Assembly: GCA_019639235.1 (NCBI GenBank)
Contig: JAHBSG010000006.1
Span: forward strand, 62,001 to 126,000
DNA length: 64,000 nucleotides
DNA from: Acidobacteriota bacterium
GTDB lineage: Bacteria > Acidobacteriota > Blastocatellia > Pyrinomonadales > Pyrinomonadaceae
Reading direction: 5' to 3'
Every line of letters begins with the position of its first letter. Position 1 is the stretch's first letter. Below the pieces are notes generated by a model that was not told where the DNA came from, did no database searches, and saw nothing but the letters and a program-made list of their open reading frames with translations. Made by a program: the position numbers and the translations under genes. This document shows positions 26,668-34,462 of the stretch, one piece after another.

Positions 26668-27015
26668 CTAATGCTCCTGGACAACGATGCTGCCCTTGTA
26701 CATGTTCATGCCGCACGAAAAAGTTATGGTACCCTCGCTTCTCGGCGTAATTTTGATGGTTACAGGCTTACCGAGCGGAAGATTTCTGGTTATTCCGAGA
26801 GACGGGATCACCACTTTGTCCCCGCACCCTTCACGCGATCGCCGAGTGAAGATGAGCGTCAATGGCGATCCGACCTCAGCGTTTAAAGAACCGGGACTGA
26901 AGCCATTCTTGGTCACGCTTATGCGGACGGTCTTCGGATGCGCGTCGATGCTTACGACCGCAACGGCAAGGATCAGACACAGGGACGTCAAAATCCTTAA
27001 GAACTTGGATCTCAT
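26668..27015 (-). CDS. Small secreted cupredoxin-like protein
   Basis: This 115-aa protein starts at ATG 27015 behind a GGAGG ribosome-binding site. It has a signal peptide ending near VSIDAHP, then a cupredoxin_1 fold: VTKNGFSPGSLNAEVGSPLTLIFTRR, CGDKVVIPSLGI, and the terminal FSCGMNMYKGSIVV. Two Cys and the Met residues of CGMNM are likely metal ligands. The same unit occurs at the C-terminus of the neighbouring 27039-28286 protein and at 46876-47250. Probably a periplasmic copper-binding protein. Confidence 0.88.
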   Translation of the reverse strand: MRSKFLRILTSLCLILAVAVVSIDAHPKTVRISVTKNGFSPGSLNAEVGSPLTLIFTRRSREGCGDKVVIPSLGITRNLPLGKPVTIKITPRSEGTITFSCGMNMYKGSIVVQEH

Positions 27016-27038
27016 ACAATTCTCCTCCACTTTCATAT

Positions 27039-28286
27039 CTACCTAACGACCAGTTTCCCTTTCAACATATTCATTCCACATGCAAACGCGAGGTCGCCCG
27101 ATTCGATCGGCGTGAGCTCGACAACGGTTGTTTTGTTCGCAGGCAGAGCACGTTTAATGTTCAGTTTCTGAAACACGACTTCGCTCCCGCAGTTGCCGTC
27201 ACCCTTACGCGTAAACGCTAATCGAACCGGTTCCCCGCGTTTGACCGGGACGGTGGCAGGCTCGAAGCCGTTACTGGAGACCGTGATCTTCACTGCGTCT
27301 TCGGGAACCTCAGTCGATCCGGCGACGTTCGGATCCGCTGCCGTGATGTTCAGAACGAACGGAACCGTAAACACCTTACCGCCGCGCTGGAATTGTCCCC
27401 ACAGTTTGTAGATACCGGCGATCGGGAATTCAGTATGAGCCCGCACGGTCGGCGTGCCGGTGTCCTTAACATCCGGTTCGACGTCCATCTCCATCTCGCC
27501 ATGCTTATCCTGATGGCCTTCGTGACCACCGGTTCCGGCGCTGGTGGTAACCTCGCCAGCCTCCGCATGAACGTGCAGAAACTTTGAGGCGTCCTCGCTG
27601 ATCACTACAAAATGGGCCATTGCGCCGAGATAGGGCTGGAGGTCCGTTACCGGTTTGCCGTCGGCATCCGTGATGTAGAAGTCGAGCGACGTTCCGGCAG
27701 CAGCCTTGATCGGCTGCACGGTTTTCAGGGTGACGGTCAACCCGTCTACCGACTTTGAAAGGTTCGTATCAGCGACAAGCGGCGTCCTGGTTCGCGCTGG
27801 GCCGCCAACTTTGACGTCAAAGACGTTCACGATCTGCGGCGAGTTCTGAGGCGTGAAATCCGTATAAAGCTTGTACGTGCCTCCGTTCGCAAATTTGTAA
27901 TTCAACCGGAACGTACCGTCCGGTTGCTGCTCGGGATGGACGTGATCGAATTCCGCGAGATCTTCAGACACGATCAGCAAGTGCATAAGCTTCTCGTGCA
28001 CGATTTGCAGGTTTTTCTCGACCTGACCTTGCTTATCCTTAACGGTGAATACAAGGGTGTTTTCTCGGCCAGCCTCGGCAAGACTCGGCTCGATCTTAAG
28101 GTCTGCCGCAAACGACGCATTTTCGGTGAGGTGGGTTCGGTTTATCTCGGCACTAGCCTCTACTCTCTCGGAAGTTCCGTTTGTCGGAACAGCCGTGTTC
28201 GTTGAGGGCGAGCTCTGAGTGCATCCCGTCAGAATAAAAGCGGCGACAGCAATCGTCGCGAATAAGATCGAAAATTTGGTTTTCAT
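27039..28286 (-). CDS. Cupredoxin-domain lipoprotein
   Basis: This 415-aa protein is taken from ATG 28286. It has a lipoprotein signal with lipobox ILTGC. The middle contains two beta-rich segments (LLIVSEDLAEFDHVHPEQQPDG and FVVISEDASKFLHVHAEAG) with paired His that resemble the FixH/YtkA-like or copper-binding repeats seen in such operons. A His/Glu/Met-rich loop (GHEGHQDKHGEMEMD) follows. The C-terminal 90 residues are a cupredoxin with NCGSEVVFQ and FACGMNMLKGKLVV. It likely buffers copper in the periplasm next to the RND complex. Confidence 0.88.
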   Translation of the reverse strand: MKTKFSILFATIAVAAFILTGCTQSSPSTNTAVPTNGTSERVEASAEINRTHLTENASFAADLKIEPSLAEAGRENTLVFTVKDKQGQVEKNLQIVHEKLMHLLIVSEDLAEFDHVHPEQQPDGTFRLNYKFANGGTYKLYTDFTPQNSPQIVNVFDVKVGGPARTRTPLVADTNLSKSVDGLTVTLKTVQPIKAAAGTSLDFYITDADGKPVTDLQPYLGAMAHFVVISEDASKFLHVHAEAGEVTTSAGTGGHEGHQDKHGEMEMDVEPDVKDTGTPTVRAHTEFPIAGIYKLWGQFQRGGKVFTVPFVLNITAADPNVAGSTEVPEDAVKITVSSNGFEPATVPVKRGEPVRLAFTRKGDGNCGSEVVFQKLNIKRALPANKTTVVELTPIESGDLAFACGMNMLKGKLVVR

Positions 28287-28330
28287 AAAGATTTTCAGTT
28301 TGCAACTACACATTGTTAGCATCGGCAGTT

Positions 28331-30298
28331 TCAGGCCGTTGGTTGAGTCGAGCGGAGCTGATAGATGCCCTCCACGACCACGCGATCTCCTTCCTCTAAG
28401 CCGGACCTTACTTCAAAGTAATCGGCCCCTTCGGAACCTAGGACCACCGCCCGTTTCTCAAAGCGTTCGCCGCCGTCGAACACGAACACGAATGTCTGGC
28501 CTTCCTCGGTAACGACAGCGGCCTTTGGAACGGCGAGCACCTGTCGGTCGCCGCTAGTGTCGATTGTGATCTCGACAAACATTCCGTCCCGAAGCCGGCT
28601 CAGCGGATTCTTGATCTCATAGATTACCGGTACCGTGCGCGTCTGTTCGTTTACGGTCTGGCCGATCGATATCAGTCGTCCGTCCCCATCGGGGGTTCCG
28701 ATCGTATAAACTTCATCGCCCAAGGCTGAGCCGGTAAAGCTCGCTCGCGTGGACTCGCGGACTGCGGGAAGGTCTCTCTCGAAAACTTGCGCCTCTATCA
28801 GGACCGAAGAGAGATTGACGATCGACAACAACTCGGCGCCGGTTTCCACGACCTGGCCGCTGGTTGCCTTGATCTCGTTCACGATCCCCGTGACCGGCGA
28901 AGTTAACGGGAATCTCTTTGTCGGCTGATTGACTCTCTGCGGGCTGAAGATGCTCTCGCCAGCCTTCGTCTGCGCTATCTGGCCTTCGAGAAGCCGAACC
29001 TGCTGTTCCGCAGAATTAACCTCCTGTTCTGCAACGTTCACCGCAGTCTGCGCTTCTTCCAACCTTTTTCTCGGTGCGGCACCGACTTCGACAAGATTGG
29101 CGGCCCGTCGGAGCTCACGGTTCGCCTGAGCGAGTGTTGTTCTTGCCTGTTGCGCCTTTGCTCTTTGATCCGCCTGCTGAGCCTGCAGCTGAAGGACGGA
29201 ATTTCGAAGCTCCACGCGCCTGGCTTCGAGATCTAGTCGCTGTTGCTCAAGTCCTACCTGTCCGGGAACGTCGAGGATCTGCTCAACAAAACCGATCTGT
29301 TCTCCTCGGCCGACCGCAGAACCGAGCGTTAGACCCTCACGCAAAACGATCCGACCTGCGACCGCCGGAACCACAACGGCCCGAGCGTCCGGCCGCGATC
29401 GGACCGTTCCGGTAACGTTTAGCCCGCTCGTAATCCTTCGAATGGCGACGGCCTCGGTCTTTATCCCAAAGAGCAACTGCGATTCTTTCGGGATCGTAAG
29501 GACAGATATTGTTCCGGCGTCGGCCGGGTTGGTTGCCGCATCACCGGTCGGCACAAAGTTCCCCATCGCTCTCGTCTCGCGAGGGGGAAGGAGAAAGAGG
29601 AGCGCCACCGTTCCGAACGCGAAGAAGAGGAGTGCGAGGGCAGCAACGGGAGCGAGGTGTCTAAGTCCTCGACTACCATCGGCCTCATTCCGCCGCGAAT
29701 AGTAAACAGCAGCCACGATCCCGCCACTAAGCAATCCAAGAACGAGAAGCGCTATCCAAAACCGCCACATGATCGGTGCTGTTGTGACACTGACCGGAAA
29801 ATCGGCCGCAAAGGCCCTGTTGTCTTTGGTCGCGACGTTCGCAATGATCTTGAAGTCCCCGGTACCACCGAATTCGTAGTCGGCCCGGTAAAAGCCATTT
29901 TCAAAGGTCGCCGGCACTTTTTCCGCAACGGTCGATCCCGCAGCGGTCGTCACGGTAAAGGCAACCGCCGCGTCTTCGATGACAATCGGTTCATTAGCGC
30001 CAAACCCGCCCTCGACCTTCTCGAACACCTTGAGCGCGAGCTGCACGAGTTCTCCCGTGCGGGGATCTGCCGGGTATCTCTCGATCCTCAGCAGGAATTT
30101 TCCGGAATCGGTGTCGATGTTTCGCTCGGCCTTTGCCGACGCGATCGGTCCGCTCGTCGTCGCGGCAGTCGCCACGGACGATTGTTCCCCGTGATCTTCG
30201 CCGCCGTGGGAAAAGGCCACCGAAAACAGTGACGAAAAGACCAGGATCGATGCCGCGAATACGCGCAGGAACTCGGTATGACTTGCTGCAGATTTCAT
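28331..30298 (-). CDS. RND periplasmic adaptor (CusB-like) with N-terminal FixH-like region
   Basis: This 655-aa protein is longer than a normal adaptor. After a signal peptide the sequence HGGEDHGEQ begins. A beta-rich domain (about 60-165) follows, then two membrane helices (about 170-190 and 210-235), and a HlyD/CusB core: barrel-sandwich hybrid (AVVVPAVAGRIVLREGLTLGSAV), a long coiled coil (VGLEQQRLDLEARR onward), lipoyl return strand and beta-barrel. The adaptor links the CusA pump to the outer-membrane channel. The extra N-terminal domain matches the separate protein at 32525-33172. Confidence 0.9.
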   Translation of the reverse strand: MKSAASHTEFLRVFAASILVFSSLFSVAFSHGGEDHGEQSSVATAATTSGPIASAKAERNIDTDSGKFLLRIERYPADPRTGELVQLALKVFEKVEGGFGANEPIVIEDAAVAFTVTTAAGSTVAEKVPATFENGFYRADYEFGGTGDFKIIANVATKDNRAFAADFPVSVTTAPIMWRFWIALLVLGLLSGGIVAAVYYSRRNEADGSRGLRHLAPVAALALLFFAFGTVALLFLLPPRETRAMGNFVPTGDAATNPADAGTISVLTIPKESQLLFGIKTEAVAIRRITSGLNVTGTVRSRPDARAVVVPAVAGRIVLREGLTLGSAVGRGEQIGFVEQILDVPGQVGLEQQRLDLEARRVELRNSVLQLQAQQADQRAKAQQARTTLAQANRELRRAANLVEVGAAPRKRLEEAQTAVNVAEQEVNSAEQQVRLLEGQIAQTKAGESIFSPQRVNQPTKRFPLTSPVTGIVNEIKATSGQVVETGAELLSIVNLSSVLIEAQVFERDLPAVRESTRASFTGSALGDEVYTIGTPDGDGRLISIGQTVNEQTRTVPVIYEIKNPLSRLRDGMFVEITIDTSGDRQVLAVPKAAVVTEEGQTFVFVFDGGERFEKRAVVLGSEGADYFEVRSGLEEGDRVVVEGIYQLRSTQPTA

Positions 30299-30364
30299 CT
30301 ATATAATGCACCGGAGTTTACTAATGAAACTCGACTAGCGCTCGTCTAACGCTTATCAATGCCC

Positions 30365-30982
30365 TCAGTGGGTGTGCGCTGCGCCGTAGAGCGCCTGCAT
30401 CGTCAACACATCGATCTTGACGGCAGTTGTAATCGCCTTAGCCGCCGATTCATCCAAACCGTTAGCCTTTATCTCGGAGCCGAAAACGAACTTGTCATCG
30501 TGCCCCTTCCCGACAAATTGACTGAGAAATGTCGCGGGAACGCCTTCTGCCCTAATTTCCTTTATGTATGGCGATCCGCTCTTGTTCTCGTAAACGATCA
30601 CAAGATCTTTACCTTCAGCTTTTACGACAGTGGCCGCCCCGATCTGCTTTCGGGTTCCGCCCGCGGTCGAAAACGCAAGATAGGAATGATGGTCAGTGTC
30701 GGGAACCTTACCGCCCGAGTCCTTTTCTATCTCCGCGATCGAGTTCTGCGGGATATCTTTGTGCTGTGTTGCAAAGCTCTGCGCGTCGGGAAACGCGGCC
30801 TTAACCTGTGACGGGGTCTCATCGTCAGGCTTTGCCGGCGCCGTGTTCACGGCCCCAGAATTTGCATTGCTGGCAGTCGTGTTCGCTGCCGTCGAGGTAC
30901 TATTTCCGCTTGAACCACTTGAGCAAGCCGCTGCGAACGCCGACAAAATAACGGCTAGTACTACTACTACGATCTTATTCAT
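30365..30982 (-). CDS. Periplasmic lipoprotein of unknown function
   Basis: This 205-aa protein has the lipobox FAAACSSGS, followed by a Ser/Thr/Asn/Ala-rich linker (about 22-55). A compact domain then includes AAFPDAQSFATQHKDIP, QIGAATVVKAEGKDLVIVYEN and ANGLDESAAKAITTAVKIDVL. The domain has some resemblance to FMN-binding-type periplasmic modules but key threonine motifs are not clear. The C-terminus ends in AAHTH, a possible metal site. It overlaps the end of the TolC-like gene by 8 nt, so it is part of the efflux operon. Confidence 0.75.
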   Translation of the reverse strand: MNKIVVVVLAVILSAFAAACSSGSSGNSTSTAANTTASNANSGAVNTAPAKPDDETPSQVKAAFPDAQSFATQHKDIPQNSIAEIEKDSGGKVPDTDHHSYLAFSTAGGTRKQIGAATVVKAEGKDLVIVYENKSGSPYIKEIRAEGVPATFLSQFVGKGHDDKFVFGSEIKANGLDESAAKAITTAVKIDVLTMQALYGAAHTH

Positions 30983-32528
30983 TCTCTTTCTCCTGTTTCG
31001 TTGATAAAGATTGCTCGGTCTTCAAGATGCTTGCGGCAGATCCGGATGTGCTGCCCGCGCCCCTGATCGACTTGAGAAACCTCGCCTTATCCTCAGGCGA
31101 TAGATTCAGTCGCTCGTCAGGAAGAATTGAACTGCTCGGCGTGAAACCCGTTGGCGGCAGTTCACGGCCGATCGCGGTCTCGAGTTCTGTCAAGGCATTG
31201 TAATAATCCCGAGTCACCTGATTTAGGGTTGTTATACTCTCGGCCAGCCGACGCTGTTCGTTGACCACTTCGAATATCGAGAAATCTCCTGCGCTGTACG
31301 CCGCTCGGACCGTCCGCAGGTTTTCTTCTGATCGGGGAACGATCTGTGTAGTCGAGAGCACCAAAGCCTCAGCAGCCGCCCTGTACTTGCGATAAGCAAT
31401 CGCGACGTCGCGTTTGATCATGCTTTCCAGAAACTCACGTTGCCGCGTCGCTTGGAGCCGTTCGCCGGTCGCAGAAGCGATCTCACCCTGATTTCTATTG
31501 AAGATCGGAATATCGATCGATACTCCGAACGTAAGCTCATTATCCAGATCGGTAGCGAAGTGTTGTCCGTTGAGTGGTCCTGGCAGATCGATGATGCCTT
31601 TCGTACGTGAATACCGTATTCCCGCCGAAACGTTTGGCACGGCATTGGCACGGGCAAGACTCACTCGAGCGACGCCCAGCTCCTCCCCGATCCGAGCCGC
31701 CTTAAGATCCGAACGCTCGCGGAGCGCAAGTTCGGTCAATTCGCTCAGCCCGGTGTCAAATCGCGGCGGTCGATCCGGCTGAGGTGCGATTCTCAACGGT
31801 TCGGAGATATCGGCACCGATCAATGTCCGGATCTGTAGCAATTGGGTTTCCAATTCCCCACGAGCCTGAATGACCTGAACTTTGAGGCGGTCATTCTCGA
31901 CCTTTACAAGATTCAGGTCGAGCGGGGCGACATCACCCTCATTCAACCTCGCCTCGGTCACCCTCACAAGTTCCTCGTTGCCCGCGATGAGACGCTCTAG
32001 AATGTCGAGTTGTCGTGCTGACGAGATGGCTCCGACATATGCAGCACGGATACCCACGGCCAGTTCGCGCTCCAGGGACGTGACCTCAACTCGCGCCTGA
32101 TTCAGTTCGAGCTCCGCGACCGCAACACGCCGGCTTCGCTTGCCCCCCAACTCAAAGACCTGCGTAACTCCTACCGAAAAGTCCCGCTCCGGCTCTCCTC
32201 CCAGGAATCGCGGCGAACCATACTCGGCGTCCAAGGTCGGATTCAGGCGAAGGCCCGCTTGTTTCATGCGTCCCTCCGCGATCGCAAGCTTTTGTCGGGC
32301 GGCAAGCAGATCTGCCCGACGACTGAGGCCAAGGGCTATCAGCTGCTCGATCGGTGTGCCGTCTTGCCCAACGAACTGCGCGGAAGTGAGGCGAACAGTT
32401 GGCTGGGTCAGGGGCTGCTGCTGGGCAGCCACGAATACGGTCAGCAAACAAATGATCGAAAACGAGATGACAATTAGTCGCCGTGAAAAAAGGCCAACTC
32501 TCTTTTTTGACCTGCGGGGCTCGCTCAC
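30975..32528 (-). CDS. TolC/CusC-type outer-membrane efflux protein
   Basis: This 517-aa protein has an N-terminal signal (LIVISFSIICLLTVFVAAQ) and two OEP repeats rich in long amphipathic helices (LLAARQKLAIAEGRMKQAGLRLNPTL; DLKAARIGEELGVARVSLARANAVPN). Conserved strands such as DFSVGVTQVFELGGKR and ELTFGVSIDIPIFNRNQGEI place it in the CusC/CzcC group. It forms the outer-membrane channel for the RND pump. The ATG overlaps the stop of the upstream gene by 4 nt. Confidence 0.93.
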   Translation of the reverse strand: MSEPRRSKKRVGLFSRRLIVISFSIICLLTVFVAAQQQPLTQPTVRLTSAQFVGQDGTPIEQLIALGLSRRADLLAARQKLAIAEGRMKQAGLRLNPTLDAEYGSPRFLGGEPERDFSVGVTQVFELGGKRSRRVAVAELELNQARVEVTSLERELAVGIRAAYVGAISSARQLDILERLIAGNEELVRVTEARLNEGDVAPLDLNLVKVENDRLKVQVIQARGELETQLLQIRTLIGADISEPLRIAPQPDRPPRFDTGLSELTELALRERSDLKAARIGEELGVARVSLARANAVPNVSAGIRYSRTKGIIDLPGPLNGQHFATDLDNELTFGVSIDIPIFNRNQGEIASATGERLQATRQREFLESMIKRDVAIAYRKYRAAAEALVLSTTQIVPRSEENLRTVRAAYSAGDFSIFEVVNEQRRLAESITTLNQVTRDYYNALTELETAIGRELPPTGFTPSSSILPDERLNLSPEDKARFLKSIRGAGSTSGSAASILKTEQSLSTKQEKENE

Positions 32529-33172
32529 GCGGTAACAGCCTCCTCAGTGATCGACCGACGCCTGGCAACCTTGATCGACAAATAAACGAGAGCTGCAAAG
32601 AGGGCGATTCCGACAAAAAGGAACCCGCCAGTTAATAAGATTTGCGGCCATGACGTAGCCTGCCCTGCTGCTGCCGCTGCAGTTTGAACCTTTATACCGG
32701 AAAACGTAGCCGAGCTTGCTTTGCTGCCGGCAGTCACTGTCACGCGGATCGTGTACTCTCCCTCTCTCAACGCCGGAAGGTCGATCGAATAAATTCCCGG
32801 AGCGGTAGATCGTGCAACCGTCGCATTTGCTGTCGGGACATCTTGTCCATCTATCGCGATCTGTATGTCGCCGGTAGCAACGGGCTCGTTGAATGTGTAG
32901 TTTGTTACGAACAGGGTCGCATGAGCAGGCGTGTCAGGAGCGATGGGTAAGTGCTTTAACGTAAGTTCGAACTCGCCCAAGCGGGTGGTTCGCACGACCG
33001 AACCGGCCGCGGTTGTTTCCGTCTTAGGTTTCTCATCCCCATGGTCCTCGCCTCCGTGAGCCGAGACCGGCGTCGGCACGGCTTGGGAAACGAGAGCAAC
33101 AAAGCAAAGCAGCACGACCAATCGAGCACGTAACTGTTCGGAAAGTGGTTTCAGCAAATCCGGATCCCCCAA
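32525..33172 (-). CDS. Secreted FixH-like protein with His-rich mature N-terminus
   Basis: This 215-aa protein is the first gene of the leftward copper cluster. No ATG is available at the 5' end; a TTG at 33172 lies about 35 nt downstream of the expected start of the sigma-54 promoter. The signal peptide ends PTPVSA and the mature protein would start HGGEDHGDEKP. An immunoglobulin-like domain follows (about 60-165), then one membrane helix and a basic tail (KVARRRS). It is clearly related to the N-terminal region of the adaptor at 28331-30298. Confidence 0.85.
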   Translation of the reverse strand: MGDPDLLKPLSEQLRARLVVLLCFVALVSQAVPTPVSAHGGEDHGDEKPKTETTAAGSVVRTTRLGEFELTLKHLPIAPDTPAHATLFVTNYTFNEPVATGDIQIAIDGQDVPTANATVARSTAPGIYSIDLPALREGEYTIRVTVTAGSKASSATFSGIKVQTAAAAAGQATSWPQILLTGGFLFVGIALFAALVYLSIKVARRRSITEEAVTA

Positions 33173-33217
33173 AAGCGCACGTTGCCCGCCTTTGCGGACG
33201 CCGTATGCGCACTCGAG

Positions 33218-33233
33218 TGCAATGCGCGTGCCT
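33218..33233 (-). promoter_or_regulatory. Sigma-54 (-24/-12) promoter for the copper efflux cluster
   Basis: On the minus strand the sequence is AGGCAC-N5-TTGCA, differing from the consensus TGGCAC-N5-TTGC only at the first base. The GG-to-GC spacing is correct. Transcription would start near 33207, about 35 nt before the TTG at 33172. The NtrC-type regulator at 17181-18554 in the same cluster is the obvious activator. Confidence 0.7.
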
Positions 33234-33239
33234 GAGACA

Positions 33240-33256
33240 AGTTGAGCTGCTCAACT
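33240..33256. promoter_or_regulatory. Perfect palindrome upstream of the -24 box
   Basis: AGTTGAGC-T-GCTCAACT is a perfect 8-bp inverted repeat with a one-base centre. It is centred about 41 nt upstream of the predicted sigma-54 start. It fits a dimeric Fis-type HTH site for the NtrC-like protein or another repressor, but it is closer to the promoter than typical enhancers. Confidence 0.5.
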
Positions 33257-33526
33257 AGTGAAATCGGGCATGGAAGTACTACGACAATTGATTTCGGGCC
33301 TCACCAGGTGTCGGTTCTCGAACACAAACTGTCTATTATCAGGCAGCGTGAGTTTGGAAGGCTTTCGTACAAGAGATCCGGGAACAGACCCTCAACCGTT
33401 GCGGAAAATCTCACGGTTGGACGACAGGTCGTCTGACCTCGGGCATCAGGCCGTAAAGCAATAGCCATCACGATAAATCAAGCAATTTCACTGCTATAAC
33501 GGGCCAGGTGCTAAGTCCAAAATGCA

Positions 33527-33541
33527 CGGCACGACAATTGC
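33527..33541 (+). promoter_or_regulatory. Rightward sigma-54 promoter upstream of merR
   Basis: CGGCAC-N5-TTGC on the plus strand has correct -24/-12 spacing and one mismatch to the consensus. It would start transcripts near 33552, about 60 nt before the MerR gene. Confidence 0.5.
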
Positions 33542-33573
33542 GTCACCTCTGCTTATATTGTCCCTATTGAGTT

Positions 33574-33589
33574 TCCTTGTAAGTAAGGA
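33574..33589 (+). promoter_or_regulatory. Dyad upstream of merR
   Basis: TCCTT-GTAAGT-AAGGA is a perfect 5-bp inverted repeat just downstream of TTGAGT (33567-33572). It could be a MerR self-operator, but no good -10 follows at the expected distance. Confidence 0.35.
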
Positions 33590-33613
33590 TCAGCTGGAAT
33601 TCAGCTAACGTCG

Positions 33614-34018
33614 ATGCAAACTGCCGAACTAGCCAAACAAGCAGGTGTCACAGTTCACGCTGTCCGACATTACGCCGACATTGGACTTCTTAACCCTGTT
33701 AGAAACACAAAGAATGGTTATTTCATCTACGGGCAAAATGACGCGGTAACCATGAGGTTTATAAAAAAGGCGAAGAGTTTAGGTTACTCGTTAAAGGAAA
33801 TTGCGCTGATTATTGGAGAAGCTCGAAAGGGAGAGTCACCATGTCCGCTGGTTCGAAGACTGGTTGATAAGAGAATTGTTGAAAACCGTAAGAAAATTCG
33901 ATTCCTCAAAGAAGCTCAGCAGAAAATGGAGAGGGCTCGAGTTGCTTGGTTGGCTCTTAAAGACGGGATTCCTAATGGCGACTCAGTCTGCCATTTGATC
34001 GAGTCTATCTCGGACTGA
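33614..34018 (+). CDS. MerR-family metal regulator
   Basis: This 134-aa protein begins MQTAELAKQAGVTVHAVRHYADIGLL, a standard MerR winged-helix, followed by GYSLKEIALIIGEARKGESPCPLV and a dimerisation coiled coil. Candidate metal-binding Cys are Cys77 region (SPCPL) and the C-terminal SVCHL. The pair is separated much as in CueR/ZntR-like proteins but the spacing is not diagnostic. It immediately precedes a MerR-type promoter (34037-34068) driving the multicopper oxidase operon, so copper sensing is most likely. A+T content appears higher than in the genes further right. Confidence 0.9.
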   Translation: MQTAELAKQAGVTVHAVRHYADIGLLNPVRNTKNGYFIYGQNDAVTMRFIKKAKSLGYSLKEIALIIGEARKGESPCPLVRRLVDKRIVENRKKIRFLKEAQQKMERARVAWLALKDGIPNGDSVCHLIESISD

Positions 34019-34036
34019 ATTCAACCGTTCTTTGAT

Positions 34037-34068
34037 TTGACCGTCGGGTTACCCGAGGGTTTTAGAAT
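34037..34068 (+). promoter_or_regulatory. MerR-type promoter of the multicopper oxidase operon
   Basis: TTGACC at 34037-34042 and TAGAAT at 34063-34068 are separated by 20 nt (19 if TTAGAA is used). The spacer contains the perfect dyad TCGGGT-T-ACCCGA (34044-34056). An overlong spacer with a central dyad is the signature of MerR-activated promoters. Confidence 0.65.
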
Positions 34069-34139
34069 GGGAACCGTATTTCGATCACCTGCGAAAAGCG
34101 AAAAGTATGGTTAGAAATAATTCACAGGAGTTAAAGATA

Positions 34140-34412
34140 ATGAAAATCAACCCGACAAGTTTTGCATTCGCGGGGGCGATAACCGCCGCGATCTTGTGGA
34201 CAGTTTGTTCACTGCTCGTTTGGATGATGCCCGGTTCGATGATGAACACGACCGGCAGCATGGTTCACATGGATATGAATTCATCTGGCTGGGTACTAAC
34301 ACCGATGGGCTTCATTTGGGGACTCGTCGTATGGAGCATCTTTACCGGCGTTTTCGCGTGGCTTCTCGCTTTTATCTATAACCGACTCACTGGGAGTACC
34401 AATTCTCAATAG
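34140..34412 (+). CDS. DUF5676 small membrane protein
   Basis: This 90-aa protein starts at ATG 34140 behind an AGGAG site; a frame extension 33 nt upstream is unlikely. Two membrane helices (about 8-30 and 55-80) surround a Met-rich loop (WMMPGSMMNTTGSMVHMDMN). DUF5676 proteins are frequent in copper resistance operons. The Met loop is a likely copper-binding site. A related protein is encoded at 36785-37063. Confidence 0.85.
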   Translation: MKINPTSFAFAGAITAAILWTVCSLLVWMMPGSMMNTTGSMVHMDMNSSGWVLTPMGFIWGLVVWSIFTGVFAWLLAFIYNRLTGSTNSQ

Positions 34413-34462
34413 GTGCGGGTAGGCGACTGTGCGGATTTTGCCTCTAACACGAGGACGTTTTG

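Larger units (their letters stand above)
33173..33613. other. Divergent intergenic control region
   Basis: This 441-nt gap separates the leftward copper efflux cluster from the rightward MerR gene. It holds a sigma-54 promoter in each direction, a perfect palindrome and a MerR-side dyad (separate entries). A 10-nt direct repeat ACGACAATTG occurs at 33281 and 33531. No gene was seen. Confidence 0.8.
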
